The notes: generated by a model not told the origin, from the sequence alone. DNA of 8,142 bases from Fodinibacter sp035633415 (GCA_035633415.1 DASQEZ010000283.1:1-8142), one strand, 5' to 3'; counted from the stretch's first letter, positions 1 through 5,670 are shown. Numbers and translations are program-made.

Positions 1-741
1 CTGCTCGACGTGCCACGCGAAGGCGAGTGGGCCGGTGAGCTCGGACCCCTGCTCGGTGACGACGCGAGTCGTGTCGGCGGCGTACAGGGACGCGAAGAAC
101 TCGCAGCCGTACCGCAGCTTCTTGGCCTCGATGCGCACCCGGTGGCGCTCCTGCGGCGCCATCGCCGCTAGGCCGTCGACGTGACCGACGACCCGCCGCC
201 ACCGCTTCTCCAGGGCCACTGACGCTAGGTCGAGCACGGGGAGGTCCTCGACACCCGGCCACGGCGCGAGGAGGACGAGCCCGTCGATCGCGCGTGCGGC
301 GTCAGCCCACTGACGCGAGCGCAGGATGGCGATCGCCGCGTCGTACGCCGCCTCCCGGCGCGCGGCGAGCACCTGCACCTGGCTGTCGTCGAGGTCGTCG
401 ACGACGGGACCGGAGAGGAGGACGTCGAGGTCGCGAGCGGCGCCGAACGGCAGGGCGAGCGCCCGCAGCCGGTGTGCCACGAGGAACGCCCCGGGCACGC
501 CGCCGAGCAGCGGCCGGAACAACGAGAACGACGACCGCAGCCGTCGGATGCCGACCCGGGTCTGGTGCAGGTGCGGCATCGCACGCGAGCCGAGCAGGTG
601 GGCCGCGTTCGCGCGCCAGTGGTCGGTGCACTCGGTGGCGACGACGACGAACGCGGTGGATGCCGTGCCGGTCGGGTCGAGCGAGACCACGCGGGCCTTG
701 CGCGCCTCGGCATCGGTGCCGAGCGGGACCGGGCCGGTCAC
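1..741 (-). CDS. CHAD-domain protein, C-terminus cut off by window edge
   Basis: Reading leftwards from a GTG at 741, 247 codons stay open to the window edge, so the C-terminus is missing. Two repeats of the CHAD pattern are visible. One is HQTRVGIRRLRSSFSLFRP at residues 59-77, with RDLDVL at 103-108. The second is HRVRIEAKKLRYGCEFF at 200-216. Both are rich in basic residues on helices. CHAD domains are helical bundles that bind inorganic polyphosphate through such basic surfaces; that is family knowledge, and binding is inferred here. No CYTH/triphosphate tunnel domain precedes it, so this is a stand-alone CHAD protein. The start lies 10 nt after the stop of the LytR_C gene, which suggests one transcript. 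The Shine-Dalgarno is poor. An in-frame GTG at 690 is an alternative, but residues 30-50 already look like the first CHAD helix. Family certain, exact start less so. Confidence 0.85.
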   Translation of the reverse strand, partial: MTGPVPLGTDAEARKARVVSLDPTGTASTAFVVVATECTDHWRANAAHLLGSRAMPHLHQTRVGIRRLRSSFSLFRPLLGGVPGAFLVAHRLRALALPFGAARDLDVLLSGPVVDDLDDSQVQVLAARREAAYDAAIAILRSRQWADAARAIDGLVLLAPWPGVEDLPVLDLASVALEKRWRRVVGHVDGLAAMAPQERHRVRIEAKKLRYGCEFFASLYAADTTRVVTEQGSELTGPLAFAWHVEQ

Positions 742-751
742 CGGGGGCCGG

Positions 752-1294
752 TCAGGACCCGGACGGCGCGGGGCACATCGGCAGCGCCGTCGTGGTGGGC
801 ACCGGGGCGAGCGTCGTGTACTTCGAGCCGACCGCCAGGTCGACGACGACCGCCTTGCGCTTGTCGTTGACCAGGGTCGTGCCCTTCGGCAGCGAGGTGC
901 GCAGCAGCTTGGCCTGCGCCTCCCCCTTGGGCCCGTAACGGATCTCCGCGACCTTCGGGGCCTTGCGGCTGGTCGGGTCGTTGGCGACCTTGCCGATCAC
1001 GAAGCCCCGCTCGGCCAGGCTGCGCGAGACCGAGGCGGCCAGGCCGTTGCGGTTCGAGGCGTTGTAGACGTTGACCGTGGTGTTCTCGGGGGTGACGACC
1101 TTGGGGTCGTAGGGCGCGCAGGTCGGCGGGGGCGGGCGGGAGGCGCGTGCCGAGCTGTCGGCCTGGTAGTAGGACCATGCGTACCAGAACGCGAAGAACA
1201 GCCCGAGGACGACGAGTCCGATCACGATGAGCGCTCGCCGCCGCTTCTGGCGCGCGTGGACCGACACCTCGGCCTCGGTCGTGTAGTCGCTCAC
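752..1294 (-). CDS. LytR_C-domain single-pass membrane protein
   Basis: The product is 180 aa. A short N-terminus with a basic cluster (KRRR, residues 17-20) precedes one hydrophobic segment at about 21-42. A proline-rich linker (PPPP, 54-57) then leads into an extracytoplasmic LytR_C domain at about 72-156, with hallmarks VNVYNASNRNGLA, KVANDP and EIRYGPKGEAQA. The topology should be N-in, C-out. LytR_C domains occur at the end of LytR-CpsA-Psr proteins and in small anchored actinobacterial proteins such as mycobacterial Cei, which is linked to envelope integrity. There is no LCP catalytic domain here, so a structural or binding role in the envelope is inferred. Cys59 and Cys174 both lie outside the membrane and could form a disulfide. 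The GTG start at 1294 follows AGGGGGA, which overlaps the upstream TAG stop. It is 8 nt from the upstream gene and 10 nt from the CHAD gene, so an operon is likely. Confidence 0.88.
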   Translation of the reverse strand: MSDYTTEAEVSVHARQKRRRALIVIGLVVLGLFFAFWYAWSYYQADSSARASRPPPPTCAPYDPKVVTPENTTVNVYNASNRNGLAASVSRSLAERGFVIGKVANDPTSRKAPKVAEIRYGPKGEAQAKLLRTSLPKGTTLVNDKRKAVVVDLAVGSKYTTLAPVPTTTALPMCPAPSGS

Positions 1295-1302
1295 CTGTCC
1301 CC

Positions 1303-1593
1303 CTAGAGCGAGAGCACCCGCGCGTGCAGCGTGGGGCGTTGGTGCAGGGCGGCGCGCAGGGCGCGGTGCAGGCCGTCCTCGAGGTAGAGGGTGCCCTCCC
1401 ACTCGACGACGTGGGCGAACAGGTCGCCGTAGAAGGTCGAGTCCTCCGAGAGCAGCATCTGCAGGTCGAGCTCGCGCTTGGTGGTGACGAGCTCGTCCAG
1501 CCGCACGAGGCGTGGCGGCACCGTCGACCACTGACGCGCCGTGTACCCGTGCTCGGGGTACGGGCGCGAGTCACCGACGGCCTTGAAGATCAC
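1303..1593 (-). CDS. Small conserved protein with ParB/Srx-like C-terminal motif
   Basis: A 96-aa soluble protein beginning MIFKAVGDSRPYPEHG. A middle block, RLDELVTTKRELDL (31-44) then DSTFYGDLF (51-59), leads to YLEDGLHRALRAALHQR (70-86) and a final strand. The strand-D-G-x-H-R-helix pattern resembles the catalytic or phosphate-binding loop of ParB/sulfiredoxin-fold proteins (GHHR/DGHHR). From memory, close actinobacterial relatives are often labelled VapB-type antitoxins, but no VapC-like PIN toxin lies beside it and no ribbon-helix-helix is evident, so I do not adopt that name. The reading frame stays open upstream to an ATG at 1683. The GTG at 1593 is chosen because it gives the family-like MIFK start and lies exactly 7 nt after TACAGT, as in leaderless genes. 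GTG at 1602 is possible. It heads the operon with the LytR_C and CHAD genes and is divergent from the HerA-like ATPase. Biochemical function unknown. Confidence 0.8.
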   Translation of the reverse strand: MIFKAVGDSRPYPEHGYTARQWSTVPPRLVRLDELVTTKRELDLQMLLSEDSTFYGDLFAHVVEWEGTLYLEDGLHRALRAALHQRPTLHARVLSL

Positions 1594-1600
1594 GGGAGTC

Positions 1601-1606
1601 ACTGTA
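1601..1606 (-). promoter_or_regulatory. Leaderless -10 box for the minus-strand operon
   Basis: On the minus strand the hexamer TACAGT matches the actinobacterial TANNNT -10 consensus. Seven bases then lead to the GTG at 1593, so transcription would start at or next to the first codon base. No Shine-Dalgarno precedes that GTG, which agrees with leaderless initiation. No convincing -35 is seen. Inferred from spacing only. Confidence 0.5.
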
Positions 1607-1608
1607 TG

Positions 1609-1622
1609 CCGGGACGTCTCGG
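1609..1622. promoter_or_regulatory. Near-palindrome in divergent promoter, candidate operator
   Basis: The 14-mer CCGGGACGTCTCGG is symmetric in 12 of 14 positions around GACGTC. It lies between the two divergent -10 boxes, directly upstream of the minus-strand -10 where the -35/-10 spacer would be. A bound repressor would occlude polymerase. No regulator is identified, and GC-rich DNA gives short palindromes by chance. Confidence 0.3.
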
Positions 1623-1650
1623 ACGGCAGGAGCGACGCGAGCGTGCGGGC

Positions 1651-1656
1651 TAGATT
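1651..1656 (+). promoter_or_regulatory. Leaderless -10 box for the HerA-like ATPase gene
   Basis: TAGATT fits TANNNT and is followed by exactly 7 bases and then the GTG at 1664. No Shine-Dalgarno is present. The arrangement mirrors the divergent operon and decides the start of the ATPase gene. The only -35-like hexamer nearby, TTGACC at 1655-1660, overlaps the -10 and cannot be its -35. Confidence 0.55.
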
Positions 1657-1663
1657 GACCCTC

Positions 1664-3313
1664 GTGACCGAGAACGCGAGCACTTCACAGGTCGACGAGA
1701 TCCGCGCGGGCTACGCCTTCGAGGGCCCGTCCCTCGAGTTCGGCGCCGCGGTCGTCGACGGCACGGCCCACCCGGACGCGACGGTGCGCATCCCCTTGTC
1801 GGCGATGAACCGGCACGGCCTGGTCGCGGGCGCGACCGGCACCGGAAAGACCAAGACGCTGCAGCTGATGGCCGAGCAGCTGGTCGCGCAGGGGGTGCCC
1901 GTCTTCCTCGCCGACATCAAGGGCGACCTCTCCGGCATGGCCACACCCGGTGAACCCAACGAGAAGATCACCGCCCGCTCGAGCGACGTGGGGATGACCT
2001 GGCAGGCGACGAGCTACCCCGTCGAGTTCTACGCACTCGGGGGCCAGGGCACCGGCATCCCGGTGCGGGCCAGCGTCTCGACGTTCGGGCCCACCCTGCT
2101 GTCCAAGGTCCTGGGGCTCAACGACACCCAGGAGTCGAGCCTCGGGCTGGTCTTCCACTACGCCGACACCAAGGGGTTGTGGCTCGACACCATCGCCGAC
2201 CTGCGCGCCGTCGTGCAGTTCCTCACCAGCGACGAGGGCAAGGCAGACCTCAAGGACCTCGGCGGCCTGTCGTCGGCCACGGCGGGCGTCATCCTGCGAG
2301 AGCTGGTGAACTTCTCCGCCCAGGGCGCCGACCTGTTCTTCGGGTTGCCCGAGTTCGACACCACCGACCTGCTGCGCACCGCGCCCGATGGCCGCGGCAT
2401 CGCCTCGATGCTCGAGCTGCCCGGGGTGCAGGACCGGCCGCAGCTGTTCTCGACCTTCCTCATGTGGCTGCTCGCCGACCTGTTCCACGACCTTCCGGAG
2501 GTCGGCGACCTCGACAAGCCCAAGCTCGTCTTCTTCTTCGACGAGGCGCACCTGCTCTTCAACGACGCGAGCAAGGACTTCCTCGACGCGATCCAGCAGA
2601 CCGTGCGGCTGATCCGGTCCAAGGGCGTCGGCGTCTTCTTCGTGACCCAGTCGCCCAAGGACGTGCCGGCCGACGTGCTGGCCCAGCTCGGCAACCGGGT
2701 GCAGCACGCCCTGCGCGCCTTCACCCCGGACGACGCCAAGGCGCTCAAGGCCGCCGCCCGCACCTACCCGAACACCGCCTACGACCTGGAGGAGCTGCTC
2801 ACCCAGCTCGGCACCGGCGAGGCCGTGATCACCGTGCTGTCGGAGAAGGGCGCGCCGACCCCCGTTGCGTGGACCCGGATGAGGGCGCCGGAGTCGCTGA
2901 TGGCCCCGTCACCCGACGCCCTGCTCACCCAGACCGTCGCCGCGTCCCCGATCGCGGCGAGGTACCTCACCGCGATCGAGCGCGAGTCGGCGTCCGAGAT
3001 GCTCGGCAAGGCCTCGGCGGCCCGCACCGAGGCCGAGCAGGCCGCGCTGGTCGAGGCCGAGAACGCCAAGGTGCGCGCCGCCGCCGCTGCCGCCGCGGAG
3101 AAGGCCCGGCTCGCGGCCGAGAAGCAGGCCGCCAAGGATGCTGCCGCGGCGCAGAAGGCGCAGGAGACCGTTGAGCGCAAGCAGGCGGCGCAGCCCGGCG
3201 TCGTCGAGTCCGTGGTGAAGTCGAGCGCGTTCAAGTCGGCGCTGCGCTCGGCGGGGACCGTGCTCGGGCGCGAGATCACCCGCTCGATCTTCGGCACCTC
3301 GCGCAGGCGCTGA
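1664..3313 (+). CDS. HerA-like / DUF853-family P-loop ATPase
   Basis: The product is 549 aa. An N-terminal strand region leads to Walker A GATGTGKT (56-63) and then FLADIKGDLSG (81-91), typical of DUF853 proteins. Walker B is KLVFFFDEAH (287-296) with Asp293-Glu294. A sensor-like FFVTQSPKDVP (325-335) is followed by RVQHALRAFTPDD. The family belongs to the HerA/FtsK clade of hexameric DNA or protein translocases. Family members hydrolyse ATP, but the substrate here is unknown. Residues about 437-510 form an Ala/Lys/Glu-rich, probably coiled, stalk. The C-terminus AGTVLGREITRSIFG (530-544) is a typical DUF853 ending. No NurA-like nuclease adjoins it. The GTG start at 1664 is chosen over an in-frame ATG at 1541 because of the TAGATT box 7 nt upstream and because the longer form would run through the divergent gene. 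Cytoplasmic. Family call firm, role open. Confidence 0.9.
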   Translation: MTENASTSQVDEIRAGYAFEGPSLEFGAAVVDGTAHPDATVRIPLSAMNRHGLVAGATGTGKTKTLQLMAEQLVAQGVPVFLADIKGDLSGMATPGEPNEKITARSSDVGMTWQATSYPVEFYALGGQGTGIPVRASVSTFGPTLLSKVLGLNDTQESSLGLVFHYADTKGLWLDTIADLRAVVQFLTSDEGKADLKDLGGLSSATAGVILRELVNFSAQGADLFFGLPEFDTTDLLRTAPDGRGIASMLELPGVQDRPQLFSTFLMWLLADLFHDLPEVGDLDKPKLVFFFDEAHLLFNDASKDFLDAIQQTVRLIRSKGVGVFFVTQSPKDVPADVLAQLGNRVQHALRAFTPDDAKALKAAARTYPNTAYDLEELLTQLGTGEAVITVLSEKGAPTPVAWTRMRAPESLMAPSPDALLTQTVAASPIAARYLTAIERESASEMLGKASAARTEAEQAALVEAENAKVRAAAAAAAEKARLAAEKQAAKDAAAAQKAQETVERKQAAQPGVVESVVKSSAFKSALRSAGTVLGREITRSIFGTSRRR

Positions 3314-3319
3314 GCCGCC

Positions 3320-3365
3320 CTGACCTCGCGCCGTGACGACGCGGGTGGGTGGCCGCCGCGGTCAG
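3320..3365. terminator. Weak inverted repeat between convergent genes
   Basis: CTGACC at 3320-3325 pairs with GGTCAG at 3360-3365. Two more pairs form outside it (3318-3319 with 3367-3368) around a bulged A. The right arm contains the TCA stop of the minus-strand gene. The 34-nt loop is long and there is no T-tract. It is a possible bidirectional terminator for the two convergent genes, on weak evidence. The 48 bp between the genes holds nothing else. Confidence 0.25.
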
Positions 3366-3754
3366 AGGGAGAGCAGCGCCCGGGCGTAGGCGCACTCGAG
3401 GTCGGCCTCGGTCACCGCGTGCACGTAGCCGGGCCTGACGGCGTACGTGACCTCCCAGCCCGCCTCGGTGCGGTGCACCGCCTCGAGCCGGTCACCGAGC
3501 AGCTCGCGCAGCTGGTCCTCACGGGGCAGCCAGAGCGCCTGGTCGAGGGTCACCGAGTCCAGCGCCCACTCGGTGGTGCCGTTGAAGCCCAGCAGCGACT
3601 GGTCGCGGTAGGTCTGCACCTCGACGGTGAGGTCGCTGATCCAGAAGACCTGACCGGTGAGCAGCTCGGCGTCGATGACGAAGCGGTCCCCGGCCGCGGG
3701 CTCCCAGAGCACCCCGGTGCCGACGAGGGCGCGGGCCAGCTCGACCGTGATCAT
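3362..3754 (-). CDS. Conserved actinobacterial protein of unknown function
   Basis: A 130-aa soluble protein starting MITVELARALVGTGVLWEPA. Other visible blocks are DRFVID (24-29), GQVFWISDLTVEV (35-47), GFNGTTEWALDS and WLPREDQLRELLGDRLEA. It has no signal peptide, membrane segment or known catalytic motif. From memory, similar actinobacterial proteins often carry the database name 'pilus assembly protein CpaE', but I see no receiver or ParA/MinD ATPase domain and no pilus genes nearby, so that label looks wrong. The ATG at 3754 fits the family's usual MI-start. The frame stays open upstream to 3910, but that stretch is Arg/Pro-rich, low complexity and overlaps the AhpD-like gene. The Shine-Dalgarno is weak; GACAAT 6 nt before the ATG could be a degenerate leaderless -10. 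It is divergent from the AhpD-like gene, 92 bp apart. Confidence 0.75.
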   Translation of the reverse strand: MITVELARALVGTGVLWEPAAGDRFVIDAELLTGQVFWISDLTVEVQTYRDQSLLGFNGTTEWALDSVTLDQALWLPREDQLRELLGDRLEAVHRTEAGWEVTYAVRPGYVHAVTEADLECAYARALLSL

Positions 3755-3756
3755 CC

Positions 3757-3767
3757 CGACATTGTCG
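3757..3767. promoter_or_regulatory. 11-bp inverted repeat next to a start codon
   Basis: CGACA-T-TGTCG has perfect 5-bp arms and a 1-nt centre. It ends 2 bases upstream of the ATG at 3754 and covers the -10-like GACAAT of that gene. A protein bound here would block initiation of the minus-strand gene and perhaps also act on the divergent one. Short enough to be chance. Confidence 0.25.
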
Positions 3768-3833
3768 CCCACCCGCACCGCGACATCCGGCACGGTGAAC
3801 GAAGGACAGTCACGTGCACCACGGCACGACGAC

Positions 3834-3842
3834 GGAGGAGGG
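3834..3842 (+). promoter_or_regulatory. Strong Shine-Dalgarno for the AhpD-like gene
   Basis: GGAGGAGGG gives near-complete anti-SD pairing 4-8 nt before the ATG at 3847. It decides the start in favour of 3847 over an in-frame ATG at 3814, which has no ribosome site. It contrasts with the apparently leaderless genes elsewhere in the window. Confidence 0.75.
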
Positions 3843-3846
3843 TTAC

Positions 3847-4212
3847 ATGGCCCACGACCACAGCCACGGCGTCGGGGTGCTCGACGACCTGCGCGGCCCC
3901 TCGAAGGCACTGCGCACCGCGATCCCCGACGTGTACGCCGGCTTCGCGGCGACCCACAAGGCAGCGCTCGAGGCGGGCGTTCTCGACGAGAGCGTCAAGG
4001 AGCTCATCGCCCTCGCGATCAGCGTCGCCCAGCAGTGCGACGGCTGCATCGCCTCACACGCGCGTGGCGCCGCGATGAAGGGCGCGACCCCCGAGCAGGT
4101 CGCCGAGGCCCTCGGCGTCGCGATCCTGATGTGCGGCGGCCCCGCCACCGTCTACGGACCTCGCGCCTACGACGCCTTCCTCGAGTTCCGGGCCAAGTAC
4201 GAGTCGGACTGA
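3847..4212 (+). CDS. AhpD-like / carboxymuconolactone decarboxylase family protein
   Basis: The product is 121 aa, one AhpD-fold domain. The redox motif CDGCIASH gives Cys64-x-x-Cys67 and His71, and Glu52 lies 12 residues before the first Cys. The same spacing exists in mycobacterial AhpD (Glu118, Cys130, Cys133, His137), so the peroxidase or thiol-disulfide proton-relay residues appear intact. AhpD-fold CxxC proteins reduce peroxides or act as oxidoreductases in oxidative defence; the partner is unknown. No AhpC peroxiredoxin lies next to it, so an AhpC-reductase role is not supported by context. The N-terminus MAHDHSHG is His-rich and might bind metal, though this could be incidental. Cytoplasmic. 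It is divergent from the 130-aa unknown gene and convergent with the AEC transporter. Family call firm, substrate open. Confidence 0.88.
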   Translation: MAHDHSHGVGVLDDLRGPSKALRTAIPDVYAGFAATHKAALEAGVLDESVKELIALAISVAQQCDGCIASHARGAAMKGATPEQVAEALGVAILMCGGPATVYGPRAYDAFLEFRAKYESD

Positions 4213-4250
4213 CCGGCCACGGCGGCAGCAGCCGCGCGCGGGTCAGCCGA
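4204..4250. terminator. Bidirectional stem-loop at a convergent junction
   Basis: TCGG-(A)-CTGACC at 4204-4214 pairs with GGTCAGCCGA at 4241-4250, 10 bp with one bulged A. Inside is a second hairpin, GCGGC-AGCA-GCCGC (4222-4235). The arms cover both stop codons (TGA 4210-4212, TCA 4243-4245). No T-tract follows, as is common in high-GC actinobacteria. It probably ends both transcripts. Confidence 0.5.
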
Positions 4251-5166
4251 GCAGCCAGACGACGAGGGTGATGAGCGGCACGGCGCCCACCGTCGTGACC
4301 AGGATCGTGTCGCGGGCCAGTGTCGTCGACCGGTCGTAGCGAGTGGCGTGCACGAAGATGTTCTGCGCCGTCGGCAGGCTGGAGCAGACCACGACCGCGA
4401 GCAGCGCCTGACCCGTCAGGCCGAGCGCGAGGTGCCCGACGGCGTACGCGACCAGCGGCTGCACCGCGAGCTTGAGCGTGCTCGTGAGGGCCAGCTCGCC
4501 CGCCGGCACATCGCCGCCGAAGCCGGGCCCGAGCCGGAGCGCGATGCCGTAGGCGAGCAGCATCCCCGGCACCGCCATCGCGCCGATCAGCTCGACCGGG
4601 TCGGCGACGACCGGGGGGAGCTGCCAGCCGGTGACCGACAGCAGCAGCCCGATGAGCGTGCCGATCGTCAGCGGGTTGGTGAACGGCCGGACCATCATGT
4701 GGCGCAGCGTCGGTCGGTGACCGCGCACGTCGGCGTCGAGGACCGCGAGCGCGATGGGCTGGAGAAGCAACAGCTGCAGCAGGAGGGTCGGTGCCACCAG
4801 GGCGGCGTCACCGAGCACGTAGGCCGCCACCGGCAGGCCGAGGTTGCCGGCGTTGACGTAGGAGCTCGCCAGCGCGCCGATGACGCGCTCGCCGACCGAG
4901 CGCCGCCACCGCCACCACGCGACGCCCACGTAGACGGCCGCCGGCACCACCACGCCGACGACCGTCGCGACCAGGCTGCGCGAGAGCACGTCGTGGGTGT
5001 CTGCCGCGGCGACGGTGGTGAGCAGCAGGGCCGGCGAGGCGACGAAGAACGCCACGTGGCTGAGCACCTTCTGCGCCGACAGGTCGACGACGCCGAGGTG
5101 CGCGATGAGGGCACCGACGCCGATGACGGCGACGATCGTCGCGAAGCCCAGGACCACACCCTCCAC
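4243..5166 (-). CDS. AEC (auxin efflux carrier) family transporter
   Basis: A 307-aa very hydrophobic protein with about ten predicted membrane segments in two halves. The first half starts at residues 4-23 and carries YVNAGNLGLPVAAYVLGD (103-120). A basic cytoplasmic loop follows (about 148-160), then NPLTIGTLIG (164-173). The second half has AVPGMLLAYGIAL (198-210) and SSLPTAQNIFVHATRY (262-277). The AGNLGLP and SLPTAQN motifs sit on discontinuous helices of AEC carriers, which export or exchange small organic acids such as malate or malonate in bacteria. The substrate here cannot be read from sequence. GTG at 5166 is preferred because GAGGA precedes it by 7 nt and the first helix begins at once. 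The frame is open upstream to 5226, but that adds only Arg/Pro-rich residues and overlaps the hairpin at 5195-5228. No regulator is adjacent; the neighbouring VOC gene lies upstream on the same strand. Confidence 0.9.
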   Translation of the reverse strand: MEGVVLGFATIVAVIGVGALIAHLGVVDLSAQKVLSHVAFFVASPALLLTTVAAADTHDVLSRSLVATVVGVVVPAAVYVGVAWWRWRRSVGERVIGALASSYVNAGNLGLPVAAYVLGDAALVAPTLLLQLLLLQPIALAVLDADVRGHRPTLRHMMVRPFTNPLTIGTLIGLLLSVTGWQLPPVVADPVELIGAMAVPGMLLAYGIALRLGPGFGGDVPAGELALTSTLKLAVQPLVAYAVGHLALGLTGQALLAVVVCSSLPTAQNIFVHATRYDRSTTLARDTILVTTVGAVPLITLVVWLLG

Positions 5167-5194
5167 GCCGCCATCCTCGCGGGGCCGGGCCGTC

Positions 5195-5228
5195 GGGTGC
5201 GCACCGGTTCCGCGCACCGGGCGCACCC
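5195..5228 (-). terminator. Strong hairpin between the VOC and AEC genes
   Basis: GGGTGCGC (5195-5202) pairs perfectly with GCGCACCC (5221-5228). After a bulged A5203, CCGGT (5204-5208) pairs with ACCGG (5216-5220), leaving a 7-nt loop. That gives 13 pairs, almost all G-C. It starts 25 nt after the VOC stop and ends 28 nt before the AEC start on the same strand. It can therefore terminate the VOC transcript, or form a structured leader for the transporter gene. No T-tract follows. It also accounts for the repeated GCGCACCGG seen here. Confidence 0.55.
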
Positions 5229-5253
5229 CGGATGCCGTGCCGGAGTGAGGGCG

Positions 5254-5625
5254 TCAGCCCCAGTTGGCGGCGAGGGTCAGGCAGAAGGGGTGGCCGCTCG
5301 GGTCGAGCAGCACCCGCCAGGTCTCCCCGGGCTGCTCGTCGGGGAAGGTGGCCCCGAGCTCGACGCACGCGGCGACCCCGGCGTCGAGGTCGTCGACGGC
5401 CAGGTCGAGATGGAACTGCTTGGTGCCGTGCTCGTTCGGCCAGCCCGGCTCCTCGTGGTCCTTCAGCGTGCCGAACCCCAGGGCGATCCCGCCCGGGCCG
5501 GTGAGCATCGCGTACTCGTCCTGCGCGTGCGCGACCTCCCAGCCGAGCACGGCCGACCAGAACGTCGCGTCGCGCCGGGCATCGGAGCTGTCGAGGCTGA
5601 GCATTCTCAGGGCGGCGATCACCAT
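5254..5625 (-). CDS. VOC-superfamily (glyoxalase/bleomycin-resistance fold) protein
   Basis: The product is 123 aa, matching one two-module VOC subunit. Module one has RMLSLDSSDARRDATFWSA then VLGWE (7-30) and GGIALGFG (45-52). Module two has KQFHLDLAVDDLDAGVA (69-85), ELGA, and WRVLLDPSGHPFCLT (103-117). The HLDLxVDDL and DPxGHPFCL patterns are typical of Glyoxalase_6-type members. The superfamily includes metal-dependent lyases, dioxygenases and binding proteins. The full metal-ligand set is not clear, so the reaction is unknown. ATG at 5625 has GAGAGG upstream; an in-frame ATG at 5604 is less likely because it would remove the first strand. The same frame stays open antisense through the AraC gene to 6861, which is a GC artefact. 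It is divergent from the AraC regulator by 57 bp, so it is a likely target. Cytoplasmic. Confidence 0.87.
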   Translation of the reverse strand: MVIAALRMLSLDSSDARRDATFWSAVLGWEVAHAQDEYAMLTGPGGIALGFGTLKDHEEPGWPNEHGTKQFHLDLAVDDLDAGVAACVELGATFPDEQPGETWRVLLDPSGHPFCLTLAANWG

Positions 5626-5665
5626 GGTGGACCTCTCGTCGACGTCGGGTGGGTCGTCGTCCACC
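5626..5665. promoter_or_regulatory. Inverted repeat in the VOC/AraC divergent region
   Basis: GGTGGAC (5626-5632) and GTCCACC (5659-5665) are perfect 7-bp inverted arms, 26 bp apart. CGACGTCG (5640-5647), itself a palindrome, lies between them. In the VOC mRNA the arm abuts the ATG and the loop contains the GAGAGG ribosome site, so folding could mask initiation. As DNA, it could be the operator of the adjacent regulator. Both are inferences. Confidence 0.35.
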
Positions 5666-5670
5666 CTGCC

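Noticed and set aside
326..1306. Long plus-strand open frames opposite the CHAD and LytR_C genes
   Set aside because: Low-complexity Arg/Gly/Ala translation with no domain pattern. They are shadows of the minus-strand genes in GC-rich DNA.
1303..1593. VapB antitoxin of a toxin-antitoxin pair
   Set aside because: No PIN-domain toxin or other small toxin gene adjoins it, no DNA-binding antitoxin fold is visible, and the neighbours are an envelope and a CHAD protein.
1655..1660. TTGACC as a -35 box
   Set aside because: It overlaps the TAGATT -10 box and is only 3 bases upstream of the GTG, so it cannot serve this gene.
1541..1663. 41-codon N-terminal extension of the HerA-like ATPase
   Set aside because: It would overlap the divergent gene's start and promoter. 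The GTG at 1664 has an ideally placed -10, and the extension does not resemble the family.
1594..1683. N-terminal extension of the 96-aa protein to an ATG at 1683
   Set aside because: It would run through the promoter and the first codons of the ATPase gene. MIFK at 1593 matches the family start and the leaderless geometry.
1664..3313. Anti-phage HerA defence system
   Set aside because: The neighbours lack nuclease, Sir2 or other recognised defence effectors, there are no mobile-element signs, and the DUF853 type is widespread as a chromosomal gene. The small ParB-like partner keeps the idea open only as a finding.
5199..5227. Direct repeats GCGCACCGG as operator or repeat array
   Set aside because: They are explained by the two halves of the hairpin at 5195-5228.
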